Part shown: piece by piece, positions 18,848 through 28,322 of the stretch
Layout: each line of letters starts with the position of its first letter
Position numbering within the stretch: position 1 is the first letter of the stretch
Source: Nakamurella alba
Lineage (GTDB): Bacteria; Actinomycetota; Actinomycetes; Mycobacteriales; Nakamurellaceae
NCBI RefSeq assembly: GCF_009707545.1
Contig: NZ_WLYK01000001.1
Span: 1,488,001 to 1,552,000, forward strand
DNA: 64,000 nt
Reading direction: 5' to 3'
Program-made: the position numbers and the translations under genes
Notes under the pieces: generated by a model
What the model saw: only the letters and a program-made list of their open reading frames with translations
Databases searched by the model: none
What the model was told of the DNA's origin: nothing

Positions 18848-19933
18848 ATGAGCAGTGACGGCGTGCCGAACCCCCCGACCGCGGCGTGGCCGCCTCCGCA
18901 GGGTCCGGCCGTGCACGACGAGCTGGTGGAACTCTCGGACGCCCCGCTCGCCGGCGAGGTACCGGGCACCGTGCCGGGCATGGCGGACGAGCCGCCGCCG
19001 GGGGAGTTCGAGGTGATCGACGGCCGCGGGCTGTACGTCCGGGTCACCCAGCCGGAGCCCGGTCCGGGGCCGGACGCCTGGTACGTGCACGGACTGGCCG
19101 GGTCGTCGACCAACTGGATCCAGCTGGCCGGCGCGCTGGCCGGGACCGCCCGTGGGTACCTGGTCGACCTGCCTGGGCACGGTCGGTCCGACCCGCCGCC
19201 GCGCGGGCGGTACTCGCTGGTCGACGACGCGGACCTGGTGGCCGCCGCGATCCGCCGCCGCAGCTGCGGCCCGGTGCACCTGGTCGGCAACTCGCTGGGC
19301 GGGATGGTGGTGGTGGCGCTGGCGCACCGGCACCCCGACCTGGTGGCGTCGCTGACGCTGATCTCGCCGGCCGTGCCGGACCTGCGGATGACCGCCGACC
19401 GCGGTGCGGACCCGAGGCTGGCGCTGTTGCTGCTGCCGGGCACCACCGGGGTGGCGACCCGCCGTCTGGGTGCGCTGTCCCCGGAGGACCGGGCACGCGG
19501 GATGGGGGCGCTGTGTTTCGGTGATCCGGACCTGATCACCGACGCCGAGTACGAGGCGGCGGCGGTGGAGCTGGGCTGGCGGTTCGGGTTGCCCTGGCTG
19601 CACACGGCGACCATCGGGTCGTTGCGGGCGCTGATGACCTCGTACCTGACGGCGGGACGTTGGTCGTTCGCCGCGGCGGCCAGGACCGTGCGGGTGCCGA
19701 CGCTGGTGATCTGGGGCACACGCGACAAGCTCGTCGACGCCCGGCTGGCCGCACCCACCGCGGCGCTGTTCGCCGATGCGAGGTTGCTTGTGCTGCGTGG
19801 CGTGGGACACACGTCCCAGATGGAGGAACCGGCCACCGTGGCACGGGCCGTGGCGGCGCTCTGGCGGAGTACCGGCGGCACGGGCGCGCCGCACCCGGGG
19901 ATCACTTCCGCTGTGGCAACCTCATCCCCGTGA
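18848..19933 (+). CDS. alpha/beta hydrolase
   Basis: This 361-residue protein has a Pro-rich N-terminal extension (about 1-55), then an alpha/beta-hydrolase domain. Visible are the oxyanion region HGLAGSSTNW (about 81-90), the nucleophile elbow GNSLGG (Ser149), the acid WGTRDK and the histidine GVGHTSQ near the C-terminus. The substrate is unknown. It starts divergently from the TetR gene. Its TGA overlaps a GTG (19930) in the frame of the DUF3152 gene, so the two genes are probably cotranscribed. Confidence 0.88.
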   Translation: MSSDGVPNPPTAAWPPPQGPAVHDELVELSDAPLAGEVPGTVPGMADEPPPGEFEVIDGRGLYVRVTQPEPGPGPDAWYVHGLAGSSTNWIQLAGALAGTARGYLVDLPGHGRSDPPPRGRYSLVDDADLVAAAIRRRSCGPVHLVGNSLGGMVVVALAHRHPDLVASLTLISPAVPDLRMTADRGADPRLALLLLPGTTGVATRRLGALSPEDRARGMGALCFGDPDLITDAEYEAAAVELGWRFGLPWLHTATIGSLRALMTSYLTAGRWSFAAAARTVRVPTLVIWGTRDKLVDARLAAPTAALFADARLLVLRGVGHTSQMEEPATVARAVAALWRSTGGTGAPHPGITSAVATSSP

Positions 19934-20040
19934 CTCGTGCAGGTCAGGATCAGCACCGCAGCAGCGGTGCGGCTGACCGGCGCGGGCAGGCGCGTTCGGG
20001 CGGCCGGGATCCCGGCCGGAGCAGTCGAGGAGGCACGCGG

Positions 20041-21201
20041 GTGCCATCGCCCCGTACCCGGGTCGGGTCGTCATCACTCTGGGACGACGACGAGGCACCC
20101 GCCGGTCCGCAGCCGCTGCGCGCGAGCTGGGACCCGATGGACCAGGCGCCCCGACACGCCCCGCGGACCCGCGTCGAGCGCCACCAGCGCCGTCGCAGTT
20201 CCGTCGGCTGGTTCTTCCACCACTACGGCTGGCGCGCCTACGCCATCCCGGTGCTCATCGCGCTGACCGTCGTGGTGATCGTGCAGATCGGCCGTGAGGG
20301 TTCGGGTTCCACAGCCGTCGCCGACAGTTCCACCCCTGCGATCCCGACCATCGTGACCACGGTGGTCTCCGGGGTGACCGTGACCGAGGTCCAGTCGCAG
20401 GTCGCCCAGCCGCCGGCGACTCCCACCACCGGCCCGCCGGCGACTGCGGCGTCCTCCGTTGCTCCGAGTGACTCCGCCTCTGCCAGCTCGCCGGGCATGA
20501 CGGCACCGAATCCGAACGGGACGTTCCCGGCCACGGTGACCTTCGGCGCTCTGCCGGCCGGCGGCGATTTCACGGCGCAGGGCAGGGGCACCTACCACGT
20601 GGTCAAGGGCGCGACCCCGGCCTTCGGAGGCGGATCCACCGCGTACACCTACACCGTCGAGGTGGAGGACGGGATCCAGTCCGCCGCAGCGGACACCGAG
20701 TTCGCCACCCGCGTGGATGCGATCCTGCAGGACAGCAGGTCGTGGATCGGTTCCGGCGACTACTCGTTCCAGCGGATCGACACCGGCGAGCCGAGCTTCA
20801 GGATCAGTCTGGTCAGCCAGATGACCACCCGGGAACTGTGCGGTTGGCAGATCCAGCTCGAGGCGTCCTGCTACTACCGCGACGGCAACCGGGTGGCCAT
20901 CAACAACGCCCGGTGGGCCCGCGCGGCGGTGCCTTACAACGGCGACCTCGGTCTGTACCGCGACTACGCCATCAACCACGAGGTGGGCCACGCCCTCGGC
21001 TACATGCACGTGCCGTGCGAGCAGAACGGCGGGCTGGCGAACGTGATGATGCAGCAGTCGTGGTCCGTCTCGAACGACGAGCTGGCGCAACTGAACCCGC
21101 AGCTGATCCCCGCCGATGGCAAAGTCTGCAAACCCAATCCCTATCCGTACCCGCTGGGCGGGACCACCGGATCGGCGTCCTCGGCGCCCGCGTCCGGCTG
21201 A
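20041..21201 (+). CDS. DUF3152 putative membrane-anchored zinc metalloprotease
   Basis: This 386-residue protein has a charged cytoplasmic N-terminus, a membrane segment (about 75-93, AIPVLIALTVVVIVQ), a Thr/Ser/Pro-rich linker and an extracytoplasmic domain. The domain carries HEVGHALGYMH (313-323), an exact HExxHxxGxxH zinc-binding motif of the metzincin type. Cysteine pairs could form disulphides. The family (DUF3152) neighbours moeZ in actinobacteria, but its substrate is unknown. GTG 20041 is favoured by GAGGAGG eight bases upstream. An alternative GTG at 19930 overlaps the previous stop and would add 37 residues. Confidence 0.85.
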   Translation: MPSPRTRVGSSSLWDDDEAPAGPQPLRASWDPMDQAPRHAPRTRVERHQRRRSSVGWFFHHYGWRAYAIPVLIALTVVVIVQIGREGSGSTAVADSSTPAIPTIVTTVVSGVTVTEVQSQVAQPPATPTTGPPATAASSVAPSDSASASSPGMTAPNPNGTFPATVTFGALPAGGDFTAQGRGTYHVVKGATPAFGGGSTAYTYTVEVEDGIQSAAADTEFATRVDAILQDSRSWIGSGDYSFQRIDTGEPSFRISLVSQMTTRELCGWQIQLEASCYYRDGNRVAINNARWARAAVPYNGDLGLYRDYAINHEVGHALGYMHVPCEQNGGLANVMMQQSWSVSNDELAQLNPQLIPADGKVCKPNPYPYPLGGTTGSASSAPASG

Positions 21202-21469
21202 TCGGTCCAGGTTCCGGCTGGTCGGTCGACCTCCGGCAAGCGCTTCGAGGGTGTCGCAAAGGGTTCGGTGACCGGGCTGCGGCACCCGACAGCGGATCGG
21301 CCGGTCGCGCACCGGGATCCGGGAAGAACCCCGGACCCGTCGGGGTTGACACCACCAGCGGTACATCCCGGTGGTGCACGCCGCTCCGTGGATCGGGCAG
21401 ACTGGACGTCCGGTTCGTATCGGTTGCCCGGTGCCTGCCGCCACCCACAGCGGTCGAGGAGAAGAAGTC

Positions 21470-22651
21470 GTGACGTCCCTGCCACCCCTGGTGGAACCTG
21501 CCGAGTCCCTGTCCAAGGCCGAGGTCGAGCGGTACTCCCGCCACCTGATCATCCCGGACGTCGGGATGATCGGGCAGAAGCGGTTGAAGAACGCGAAGGT
21601 CCTGGTCGTCGGCGCCGGCGGGCTCGGCTCGCCCGCGCTGCTGTACCTGGCCGCGGCCGGTGTCGGCACGCTGGGCATCCTCGACTTCGACACCGTCGAC
21701 GAGTCGAACCTGCAGCGCCAGGTCATCCACGGCCAGTCGGACGTCGGCAAGAGCAAGGCGCAGTCGGCGGCCGAGTCGATCGCCGAGATCAACCCGTACG
21801 TGCAGGTGAACCTGCACACCGAGCGGCTGGACTCCGGCAACGCGCTGGAGATCTTCGAGCCGTACGACCTGATCCTCGACGGCACCGACAACTTCGCCAC
21901 CCGCTACCTGGTGAACGACGCGTGCGTCCTGCTCGGCAAGCCCTACGTGTGGGGCTCGATCTTCCGGTTCGAGGGCCAGGCGAGCGTCTTCTGGGCGCAG
22001 CCGCTGGGTGAGGGGCGCGAGGGCGTGCAGTACCGCGACCTCTACCCGGAGCCGCCGCCGCCGGGCATGGTTCCGTCCTGCGCAGAGGGTGGCGTGCTGG
22101 GTGTGCTGTGCGCCTCCATCGGCTCGATCATGGTCACCGAGGCCATCAAGCTGATCACCGGTATCGGCGAGACGCTGCTCGGCCGGCTGATGGTCTACGA
22201 CGCGCTGGAGATGACCTACCGCACCGTCAAGATCCGCAAGGATCCGCAGGGCGAGCCCATCACCGGCCTCATCGACTACGAGGCGTTCTGCGGCACCGTG
22301 TCCGACGAGGGCATCGCCGCGGCCGCCGGTCACACCATCTCCGCGCTCGAGCTCAAGCAGAAGATCGACCGGCACGACAGCTTCCTGCTGGTCGACGTGC
22401 GGGAGCAGAACGAGTACGAAATCGTCTCGATCCCGGGCTCGGTGCTGATCCCGAAGGGCGACATCCTGTCCGGCGAGGCACTGTCCGAGCTGCCGCAGGA
22501 CAAGCAGCTGGTGCTGCACTGCAAGTCGGGTGCGCGTTCGGCGGAGGCACTCGCCGTCCTGCACAAGGCCGGTTTCTCGGACGCCGTGCACGTCGGCGGC
22601 GGGGTGCTGGCCTGGGTGAAGCAGGTCGACCCGAGCCTGCCGTCCTACTGA
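21470..22651 (+). CDS. moeZ: adenylyltransferase/sulfurtransferase MoeZ
   Basis: MoeZ adenylates and sulphurates the C-termini of ubiquitin-like sulfur carriers used for molybdenum cofactor, cysteine and other sulfur pathways. The 393-residue protein combines an E1-like MoeB/ThiF domain with a C-terminal rhodanese domain. The E1 part has VVGAGGLGSP, DTVDESNLQRQV, and cysteines in SCAEGGVLGVLC. The rhodanese has its active-site Cys351 in HCKSGARSAE. The GTG start is supported by GAGGAGAAG upstream. The 268-bp gap before it holds no other gene; I see no confident promoter in it. Confidence 0.94.
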   Translation: MTSLPPLVEPAESLSKAEVERYSRHLIIPDVGMIGQKRLKNAKVLVVGAGGLGSPALLYLAAAGVGTLGILDFDTVDESNLQRQVIHGQSDVGKSKAQSAAESIAEINPYVQVNLHTERLDSGNALEIFEPYDLILDGTDNFATRYLVNDACVLLGKPYVWGSIFRFEGQASVFWAQPLGEGREGVQYRDLYPEPPPPGMVPSCAEGGVLGVLCASIGSIMVTEAIKLITGIGETLLGRLMVYDALEMTYRTVKIRKDPQGEPITGLIDYEAFCGTVSDEGIAAAAGHTISALELKQKIDRHDSFLLVDVREQNEYEIVSIPGSVLIPKGDILSGEALSELPQDKQLVLHCKSGARSAEALAVLHKAGFSDAVHVGGGVLAWVKQVDPSLPSY

Positions 22652-22702
22652 TCCCCGGCGCGGCGCGGTGACGCTCGGTACTGGAGCGCGGCCGTCGACC
22701 GG

Positions 22703-22708
22703 TAGCGT
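22703..22708 (+). promoter_or_regulatory. -10 box, leaderless TIGR02569-type gene
   Basis: TAGCGT ends 7 nt before GTG 22716. It supports this start over an in-frame GTG at 22668. Confidence 0.55.
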
Positions 22709-22715
22709 CGCAGGC

Positions 22716-23525
22716 GTGCCCGCGGTCCCAGCCCACGTCGTCGCCGCCTTCGGCGCTGTCGTGGGCACCGTGGACCCCGAGCCGGTGGAAGTCGGCCGGG
22801 GCCACGGGTTCCGCGTCGGTGACGTGGTCTTCACCAAGGTGGAGAACACCGCCGAGTCCTCCTGGCTGGCGGGCACCCTCGAGCAGCTGCGCGTGTCGAC
22901 CATCCGGATCGCCCGCCCGGTGCGCGCGTCCGACGGTCGCTGGGTGGTGGCCGGCTGGTCCGCGCAGCGGGTGGTCAGCGGTCGACCCGAACCGCGGTAC
23001 GGCGAGATCGTCAGTGCCTCGCTCGAACTGCACGAGGCGCTCGCCGCGGTGCCCGAGCCCCGGTTCCTGCGCCAGCGCACGGATCTGGAGTCCGCCGCCG
23101 AGAGGCTGGCCTGGGGCGACGCCGGCCGGTTCGCGGTCGAGCTGCCGGCCGGCCACGGAGCCCGCCTCTTCGACGACCTGGCCGCCGGCCGGCACGAGGT
23201 CGACCTGCGCCCGCAGGTGGTGCACGGCGACATGTTCGGCAACGTGCTGTTCGCCGGCTCCGCGCCGCCGGCCGTCGTCGACATCGCCCCGTTCTGGCGT
23301 CCGGCCAGCTGGGCCGCCGCGGTGATCGTGGTCGATGCGCTGTCCTGGGGCGATGCCTCCACCGAGTTGCTCGGCGAGTGGGAGCACCTGCCGGAATGGC
23401 CGCAGATGGTCCGGCGCGCGCTGCTGTACCGGCTCGCGGTCAGCCTGCTGCACCCCCGGACGACGCCGGCGTCGCTGGTCCAGATCCTGTCCGCGGTCGA
23501 GGTCATCCGTCCGCACCTGGACTGA
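22716..23525 (+). CDS. TIGR02569-type protein, kinase-like fold
   Basis: This 269-residue protein follows moeZ, as a conserved actinobacterial family (TIGR02569) does. The segment VVHGDMFGNVLF resembles the HGD...N catalytic loop of aminoglycoside/choline kinases, and VVDIAPFWRP corresponds to the metal-binding region. A phosphotransferase-like fold is therefore likely, but a substrate is not known. The start is set by the leaderless box. Its 3' end overlaps the convergent DUF4192 gene by 23 bp. Confidence 0.75.
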   Translation: MPAVPAHVVAAFGAVVGTVDPEPVEVGRGHGFRVGDVVFTKVENTAESSWLAGTLEQLRVSTIRIARPVRASDGRWVVAGWSAQRVVSGRPEPRYGEIVSASLELHEALAAVPEPRFLRQRTDLESAAERLAWGDAGRFAVELPAGHGARLFDDLAAGRHEVDLRPQVVHGDMFGNVLFAGSAPPAVVDIAPFWRPASWAAAVIVVDALSWGDASTELLGEWEHLPEWPQMVRRALLYRLAVSLLHPRTTPASLVQILSAVEVIRPHLD

Positions 23526-24540
23526 CGTCCTGGTCGTCGGTGACCCGACCGGCTCCGATGCTCCGCACCACCTGGGTCACCTCGGTGGGCGCCAGGCAGG
23601 CGCTGATCGCCTGGGACATCAGGTCCGCCAACAGGTTGTGCGGATCCCCGCGCAGCGCACGTTCCGTCGCCACCTGCGCCATGGCGCCATCGCCCGACGT
23701 GTAGGCCGCGACCCCGAGGATCGCGCAGAGCGGAGCCGCCGCCCTGTCGGTGAGCCGGGTGACGCAAGCCAGCAGCGTGGGGATCCACCACGGGTCGTCG
23801 TCGGTGACCACCATGGTGAGCACGGCGTCCCGGGCCTCCGGGTCCGTGCAGTGCGCGGCCAGCGCCGCGACGGTGCCCAGACCCGGCACGTTCCGGCCGA
23901 TGACGTCCGCGCGGGCCAGCTGCGCCAGGGCCACCGCGGTCGGCGTGACCGCGTCCATGTCCTCCGCCATCTCCTCGAGCACGACGTCGGCCGCGCACTC
24001 CGCCGCCATGTCGGCCTCCGCCGCTGCCGAACCGGACGGTCCGGCCACCGAGCGGGTCAGGGCCTCGCGGTCGTCGAGCACGGCACGGCCCTGCAGGACC
24101 GTGTGTGCCGCCATCTCCTCGCGTTGCGGATCCTCTGGGCCGGGCACCGGGACGCCGATGTCCGGGTCGTCCCGTCGCGGCAGGACCGGCCGGACCTCGC
24201 CGAGATGCACCCAGGCCGCGTCCAGCAGGCCGATCCCCGAGGCCAGGCACCGGTCGAGGGTGTGCAGCAGCAGCGGTGGGACCACCGGGCACCGCTCCGA
24301 GTACGACACCAGGGCGACGGCTTCGGCCCAGCGCCCGGCCTGCTCGGCGAGATGCTCTGCCACGCCGGGGGACTCGTCGAGATCGACGCGGAGCACGGGG
24401 CCGATCCGGCTGGGCCGGCCGGTGATGCAGAGCATCACCAGGCTCTCGGTCGGGTGGAAGCCGAGCAGTGCGGGCACGGCGGCGAGGAGGCCGGCCCGTC
24501 CGGTGAGCCGGATGCGGGCGGGTTCGTCGGTGGTCGTCAT
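23503..24540 (-). CDS. DUF4192 protein
   Basis: This 345-residue protein matches the DUF4192 family of actinobacteria. It starts with MTTTDEPARIRL, followed by the typical LLAAVPALLGFHPTESLVML. The remainder is acidic and Ala-rich and ends in a helical region. No catalytic motif is evident and the function is unknown. ATG 24540 is preferred to longer in-frame starts because the family begins here. It converges on and overlaps the TIGR02569-type gene by 23 bp. Confidence 0.8.
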   Translation of the reverse strand: MTTTDEPARIRLTGRAGLLAAVPALLGFHPTESLVMLCITGRPSRIGPVLRVDLDESPGVAEHLAEQAGRWAEAVALVSYSERCPVVPPLLLHTLDRCLASGIGLLDAAWVHLGEVRPVLPRRDDPDIGVPVPGPEDPQREEMAAHTVLQGRAVLDDREALTRSVAGPSGSAAAEADMAAECAADVVLEEMAEDMDAVTPTAVALAQLARADVIGRNVPGLGTVAALAAHCTDPEARDAVLTMVVTDDDPWWIPTLLACVTRLTDRAAAPLCAILGVAAYTSGDGAMAQVATERALRGDPHNLLADLMSQAISACLAPTEVTQVVRSIGAGRVTDDQDVSPGADG

Positions 24541-24706
24541 GCGACGACAGTCCCGGCGGTGCACAGACTCCCGGGATCGGATTTCCGAAGGTGTGGACAA
24601 CCGACCCCGACCTGCGAAGATGCCGGCGGCCGGCCGCAGAATTGTGGACAACTCCGCACGGACACATCCGTCCGGCCCGGCTCGTGCTCGAGGAGAGGTG
24701 GAGGGT

Positions 24707-25003
24707 TCAGCCGTCGGCGTCGGCGTTCCAGCGCCACCGATGCAGGGTGATCCGACCGTCCCGGACCTCGACCCCCTCGGACCGCAACCGACGGGTCTGC
24801 TCGTCCACCAGGTGCGGCGCGAAGGTGCCGTCCGCCTTCACCACCCGGTGCCAGGGTGTTTCCGGATCGGCGAGCAGCGACAGCACCCGCCCGGCCAGCC
24901 GGGCCGACGGCGATCCGGCCATCGCCGCGACGTCGCCGTAGGTGGCGACCCGCCCGGGTGGGATGTCGGCGACGACGTCGAGCATCCGGTGCGCGAGATC
25001 CAT
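24707..25003 (-). CDS. alkyltransferase-like (ATL) DNA-binding protein
   Basis: This 98-residue protein is an MGMT fold without methyltransferase activity. The usual active-site PCHRV is PWHRVV (Trp51), as in Atl1-type proteins. It keeps the helix-turn-helix PPGRVATYGDVAAMAG (15-30) with the arginine finger region SARLAGRVL. ATL proteins bind O6-alkylguanine and hand the lesion to nucleotide excision repair. It lies next to the AdnAB genes, transcribed divergently from them, a repair neighbourhood also seen in mycobacteria. A GTG two codons upstream (25009) is an alternative start. The 166 bp between it and DUF4192 show nothing clear. Confidence 0.9.
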   Translation of the reverse strand: MDLAHRMLDVVADIPPGRVATYGDVAAMAGSPSARLAGRVLSLLADPETPWHRVVKADGTFAPHLVDEQTRRLRSEGVEVRDGRITLHRWRWNADADG

Positions 25004-25091
25004 GTCCACGACAGCGATCCTGCGCCGCGCCGACCCGCGCGGACAAGCCGGGTGGCGGCGGACTGTCGGTCCCGCGTGGTCTGATCGTCCG

Positions 25092-28000
25092 ATGAGCACG
25101 ACCGAAGTGGTGGCCGGGGGCCGGCCGGGGGGTGTTCCGTCCGGCGTGCCCGGATCCGCCACGCAGGCGGTCACCGTGCTCACCGGCCCGGCACCCACCC
25201 GGCCGTTGCAGCTCAGCGCCGACCAGTCGGCGGTGGTGGGCAACACCGCCCGCCGCCTGCGGGTGCTGGCCGGCCCGGGCACCGGCAAGACCGCCACCCT
25301 GGTCGAGACGGTGGCGCAGCGGGTGCTGTCCGGGGCCTGCCGGCCCGACGAGATCCTGGTCCTCACCTTCTCCCGCCGTGCCGCGGCGGAGTTGTCGCGC
25401 CGCATCTCCGCGCGGCTGGGCCTGACCACCCGGGATCCGATGGTGCGCACCCTGCACTCCTACGCCTACTCGCTGGTGCGGGCGCGAGCGGTGCGGTCGG
25501 GGGAGCCGGCGCCGCGCATGCTGGGTGCGGGGGAGTCCGACCGCATGGTGCGGGACCTGTTGGCCGGCCACGACGAGGACGGCGGCGGGCCGTGGCCGGC
25601 CGAGCTGCGGGCCGCCCTGCACAGCAGCTCGTTCGCCGACGAACTGCGGGACCTGCTGCTCCGGTCCGCCGAGCGCGGGTTGCGACCCGCCCGGATCGCC
25701 TCGTTGGGCCGCAGGAACGACCGGCCCGGTTGGGTCGCGGCCGCCGCCTTCGCGACGGAGTACCAGCAGGTCTCGGACCTCCGGCAGGGCTCGACGGGCC
25801 TCGGCGCCGCGCTGGACCAGGCCGAGCTCACGGCGGCCGCGTTGGCCGTGCTCGCCGACGACGAGCTGCTGTCCGCGGAGCAGCGCCGGATCCGCCGGGT
25901 GTTCGTCGACGAGTACCAGGACGTCGATCCGGCGCAGGCCCGGCTGATCGACCTGCTCGCGACCGGTGCCGACGAACTCGTCGTCGTCGGCGACCCGGAC
26001 CAGTCCATCTACGGCTTCCGCGGCGCGGCACCGTCGGCGCTGCAGGACATCGAGGTGGACGCCACGGCGGTCCTCGACCGGTCGAGGCGGATGAGTGCCG
26101 GCCTGGTGACGGCCACCCGGCGGGTGGCCGAGCTGTTGCCGGGTGAGGGTGCCCATCGGCAGTTGGTCACCGGTGACGCGCCGACCGCGGCCGGCCGCCC
26201 GCAGACGGAAGGCCCGGACCTCGCGACCGACGCCGTCGAGATCGCGGTGCTGCCGACCGCGGCGCAGGAGGCGTCCTTCGTCGCGGATCAGCTGCGGCGG
26301 GCCCACCTGCTCGAAGGGGTGCCGTGGGGATCCATGGCGGTGCTCGTGCGATCCCCGGCGGCGGCGCTGCCGGCGCTGCACCGGGCCTTCGCCGTGGCCG
26401 GGGTGCCGGTGGTGATCGGTGGCACCGACGAGCCCGCAGCCGCCGATCCCGTGGTCGCGGCCCTGTTGCTGCTGCTGCGCTGTGGTCTCGATCCCGAGCT
26501 GCTCACCGGCGAAGCGGCCCTGGAGCTGCTCGGATCGCCGGTCGCCGGGCTGGACCCGCTGGCCGTCCGCCGGCTGCGGCGCGCCGTCCGGGCCGCCCGC
26601 CCCGGTGAAGGATCGAGTGCCGATCTGGTGGCGGGCCTGCTGGCCGGGGCACCGATGCCGGAGGATCTCGCCGCCGATCTCCGGCCGCCGGTCATCCGGC
26701 TGCGGGAACTGCTGACCACCGCGCGGGAAGGCGCGGGCACCCCGACCGCGGAACAGCTGCTCTGGGACCTCTGGCAGGGGTCCGGCGTCGAGGCGTCCCT
26801 GCTGGCCGACGTCGATCGCGGCGGCCGCGCCGGTCAGCGCGCGGATCGCACCCTGGATGCCGTCCTCGCCGTCTTCGACATGGCCGCCGACCTCGCGGAC
26901 CGGCTGCCGCTGGCCGGGGTCCGTGCCTTCGTCGACCTCGTGCAGGGCCAACAGATCCCGGGCGACGCGGACCGTGCGGGTGCCCGCAGCACCGATGCGG
27001 TCGCGGTGCTGTCGGCGCACTCGGCCAAGGGTTTGGAGTGGGACGTGGTGGCGATCGCCGGGGTGCAGGAGGCCACCTGGCCCGACCTGCGCCCGCGGGG
27101 CAGTCTGCTGCACGTCGAGGAACTGATTGCGCTGGCCGAGCAGCGACCCGCCCGGACCGCCGGGCACCTGGTGCTCGCCGAGGAGCGACGGCTCTTCTAC
27201 GTCGCCGCCACCCGGGCCCGCCGCCGGTTGATCTGCACGGCCGTCTCCGACGAGACGGTGTCGCCGTCGCGGTTCCTGTACGAGTTGAGCGGTCAGGACG
27301 AGCTCGAGGTCCGGCGGGGGACCGCGGGTCCGGACGGCCGGCACCGGAGGTTGCACCTGGTCGACCTGCTCGCCGACCTGCGCCGGGCGGTCGCGGACCC
27401 GACGGACCCGGCGACCGCGCAGGTCGCGGCCGCCCATCTCGCGCGGCTGGCCGCCGCAGGTGTGCGCGGCGCGCATCCCCGCGACTGGTACGGCCTGGCC
27501 GGGGCCAGCACGGCCGCCGACCCGGTGGCGCCCGGTGCCACCGTCCGGCTGTCCCCGTCCACCGTCGAGCAGCTCGGCACCTGCCCGCTGCGCGCCGTGC
27601 TGGAACGGCGAGGTGCTCGCAGCGCCCCGGGGCCGCAGCAGGTCGAGGGCATTGCCGTGCACGCGCTCGCGCACGGTGTGGCGCTCGGCATGCCCGAGCC
27701 CGAGCTGCACGCCGAGATCGACCGGTTCCTGGACACCCAGGAGCAGCTGCCGCCGTGGCAGCGGGAACGGTCGCGGGTGGTGCTGACCAAGATGTTGCGG
27801 GCGGCGGTGGAGTGGGCCGCCGGGCAGAAGATCGACCGGACGCTGCTCGGCACGGAGACCGCGCTGGACGTCACCCTGCCGCCCGACCCCGAGGATCCGG
27901 CGGGCCGGCCGGTACGGATCGTCGGGCGCCTCGACTGGGTCTCCAGGGATGCCGACGGCGCGGTGGTGGTGAGCGATTTCAAGACGGCGGTGAGCAAGCC

Positions 28001-28322
28001 GTCGAAGGCCGACGTGCAGGCGAACGCCCAGCTCGGCACCTACCAGATCGCCGTCGAGCGCGGCGGTCTCACCGATGTGGCGACCGGCGGCAGCCCGGCC
28101 GGCGGCGCGGAACTCGTCTTCCTGCGCTCCGGCAGCCCGGTGGTGCTGCCGCAGGACCCGCCGACCGAGAGCACCCGGACCACCTGGATCGGGGCGATCC
28201 GCAGCGCCGCCGATCAGCTGGCGTCGGCCGAGGTGGAGGCCAGGGTGAACTCCCGGTGCGCCCGCTGCCCGGTCCGCAGCTCCTGCCCGGCGCACGACAA
28301 CGGTCGGCAGGTGACCCGGTGA
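25092..28322 (+). CDS. adnA: AdnA-type helicase-nuclease subunit
   Basis: This is one subunit of the heterodimeric AdnAB motor-nuclease, which resects double-strand breaks in mycobacteria. The 1076 residues carry UvrD-type motifs: Walker A GPGTGKT (61-67), LTFSRRAAAEL, VDEYQDVDPAQ, VGDPDQSIYGFRGA, SAHSAKGLEWDVV and EERRLFYVAATRA. The C-terminal RecB-like nuclease has VVSDFKTAVS and LGTYQIAV. One Cys in LGTCPLR and three in CARCPVRSSC are placed to bind an Fe-S cluster. ATG 25092 fits the family; the frame is open upstream without similarity. The stop overlaps adnB (GTGA). Confidence 0.93.
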   Translation: MSTTEVVAGGRPGGVPSGVPGSATQAVTVLTGPAPTRPLQLSADQSAVVGNTARRLRVLAGPGTGKTATLVETVAQRVLSGACRPDEILVLTFSRRAAAELSRRISARLGLTTRDPMVRTLHSYAYSLVRARAVRSGEPAPRMLGAGESDRMVRDLLAGHDEDGGGPWPAELRAALHSSSFADELRDLLLRSAERGLRPARIASLGRRNDRPGWVAAAAFATEYQQVSDLRQGSTGLGAALDQAELTAAALAVLADDELLSAEQRRIRRVFVDEYQDVDPAQARLIDLLATGADELVVVGDPDQSIYGFRGAAPSALQDIEVDATAVLDRSRRMSAGLVTATRRVAELLPGEGAHRQLVTGDAPTAAGRPQTEGPDLATDAVEIAVLPTAAQEASFVADQLRRAHLLEGVPWGSMAVLVRSPAAALPALHRAFAVAGVPVVIGGTDEPAAADPVVAALLLLLRCGLDPELLTGEAALELLGSPVAGLDPLAVRRLRRAVRAARPGEGSSADLVAGLLAGAPMPEDLAADLRPPVIRLRELLTTAREGAGTPTAEQLLWDLWQGSGVEASLLADVDRGGRAGQRADRTLDAVLAVFDMAADLADRLPLAGVRAFVDLVQGQQIPGDADRAGARSTDAVAVLSAHSAKGLEWDVVAIAGVQEATWPDLRPRGSLLHVEELIALAEQRPARTAGHLVLAEERRLFYVAATRARRRLICTAVSDETVSPSRFLYELSGQDELEVRRGTAGPDGRHRRLHLVDLLADLRRAVADPTDPATAQVAAAHLARLAAAGVRGAHPRDWYGLAGASTAADPVAPGATVRLSPSTVEQLGTCPLRAVLERRGARSAPGPQQVEGIAVHALAHGVALGMPEPELHAEIDRFLDTQEQLPPWQRERSRVVLTKMLRAAVEWAAGQKIDRTLLGTETALDVTLPPDPEDPAGRPVRIVGRLDWVSRDADGAVVVSDFKTAVSKPSKADVQANAQLGTYQIAVERGGLTDVATGGSPAGGAELVFLRSGSPVVLPQDPPTESTRTTWIGAIRSAADQLASAEVEARVNSRCARCPVRSSCPAHDNGRQVTR

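Noticed and set aside
20972-24667. Very long open frame (over 1200 codons) on the minus strand
   Set aside because: It runs opposite to DUF3152, moeZ and the TIGR02569-type gene and its translation is Arg/Gly/Pro/Ala low complexity. It is a GC-rich shadow frame.
24537-28295. Long minus-strand frame opposite adnA
   Set aside because: Its translation has no recognisable domain, while the plus strand encodes all helicase and nuclease motifs of AdnA.
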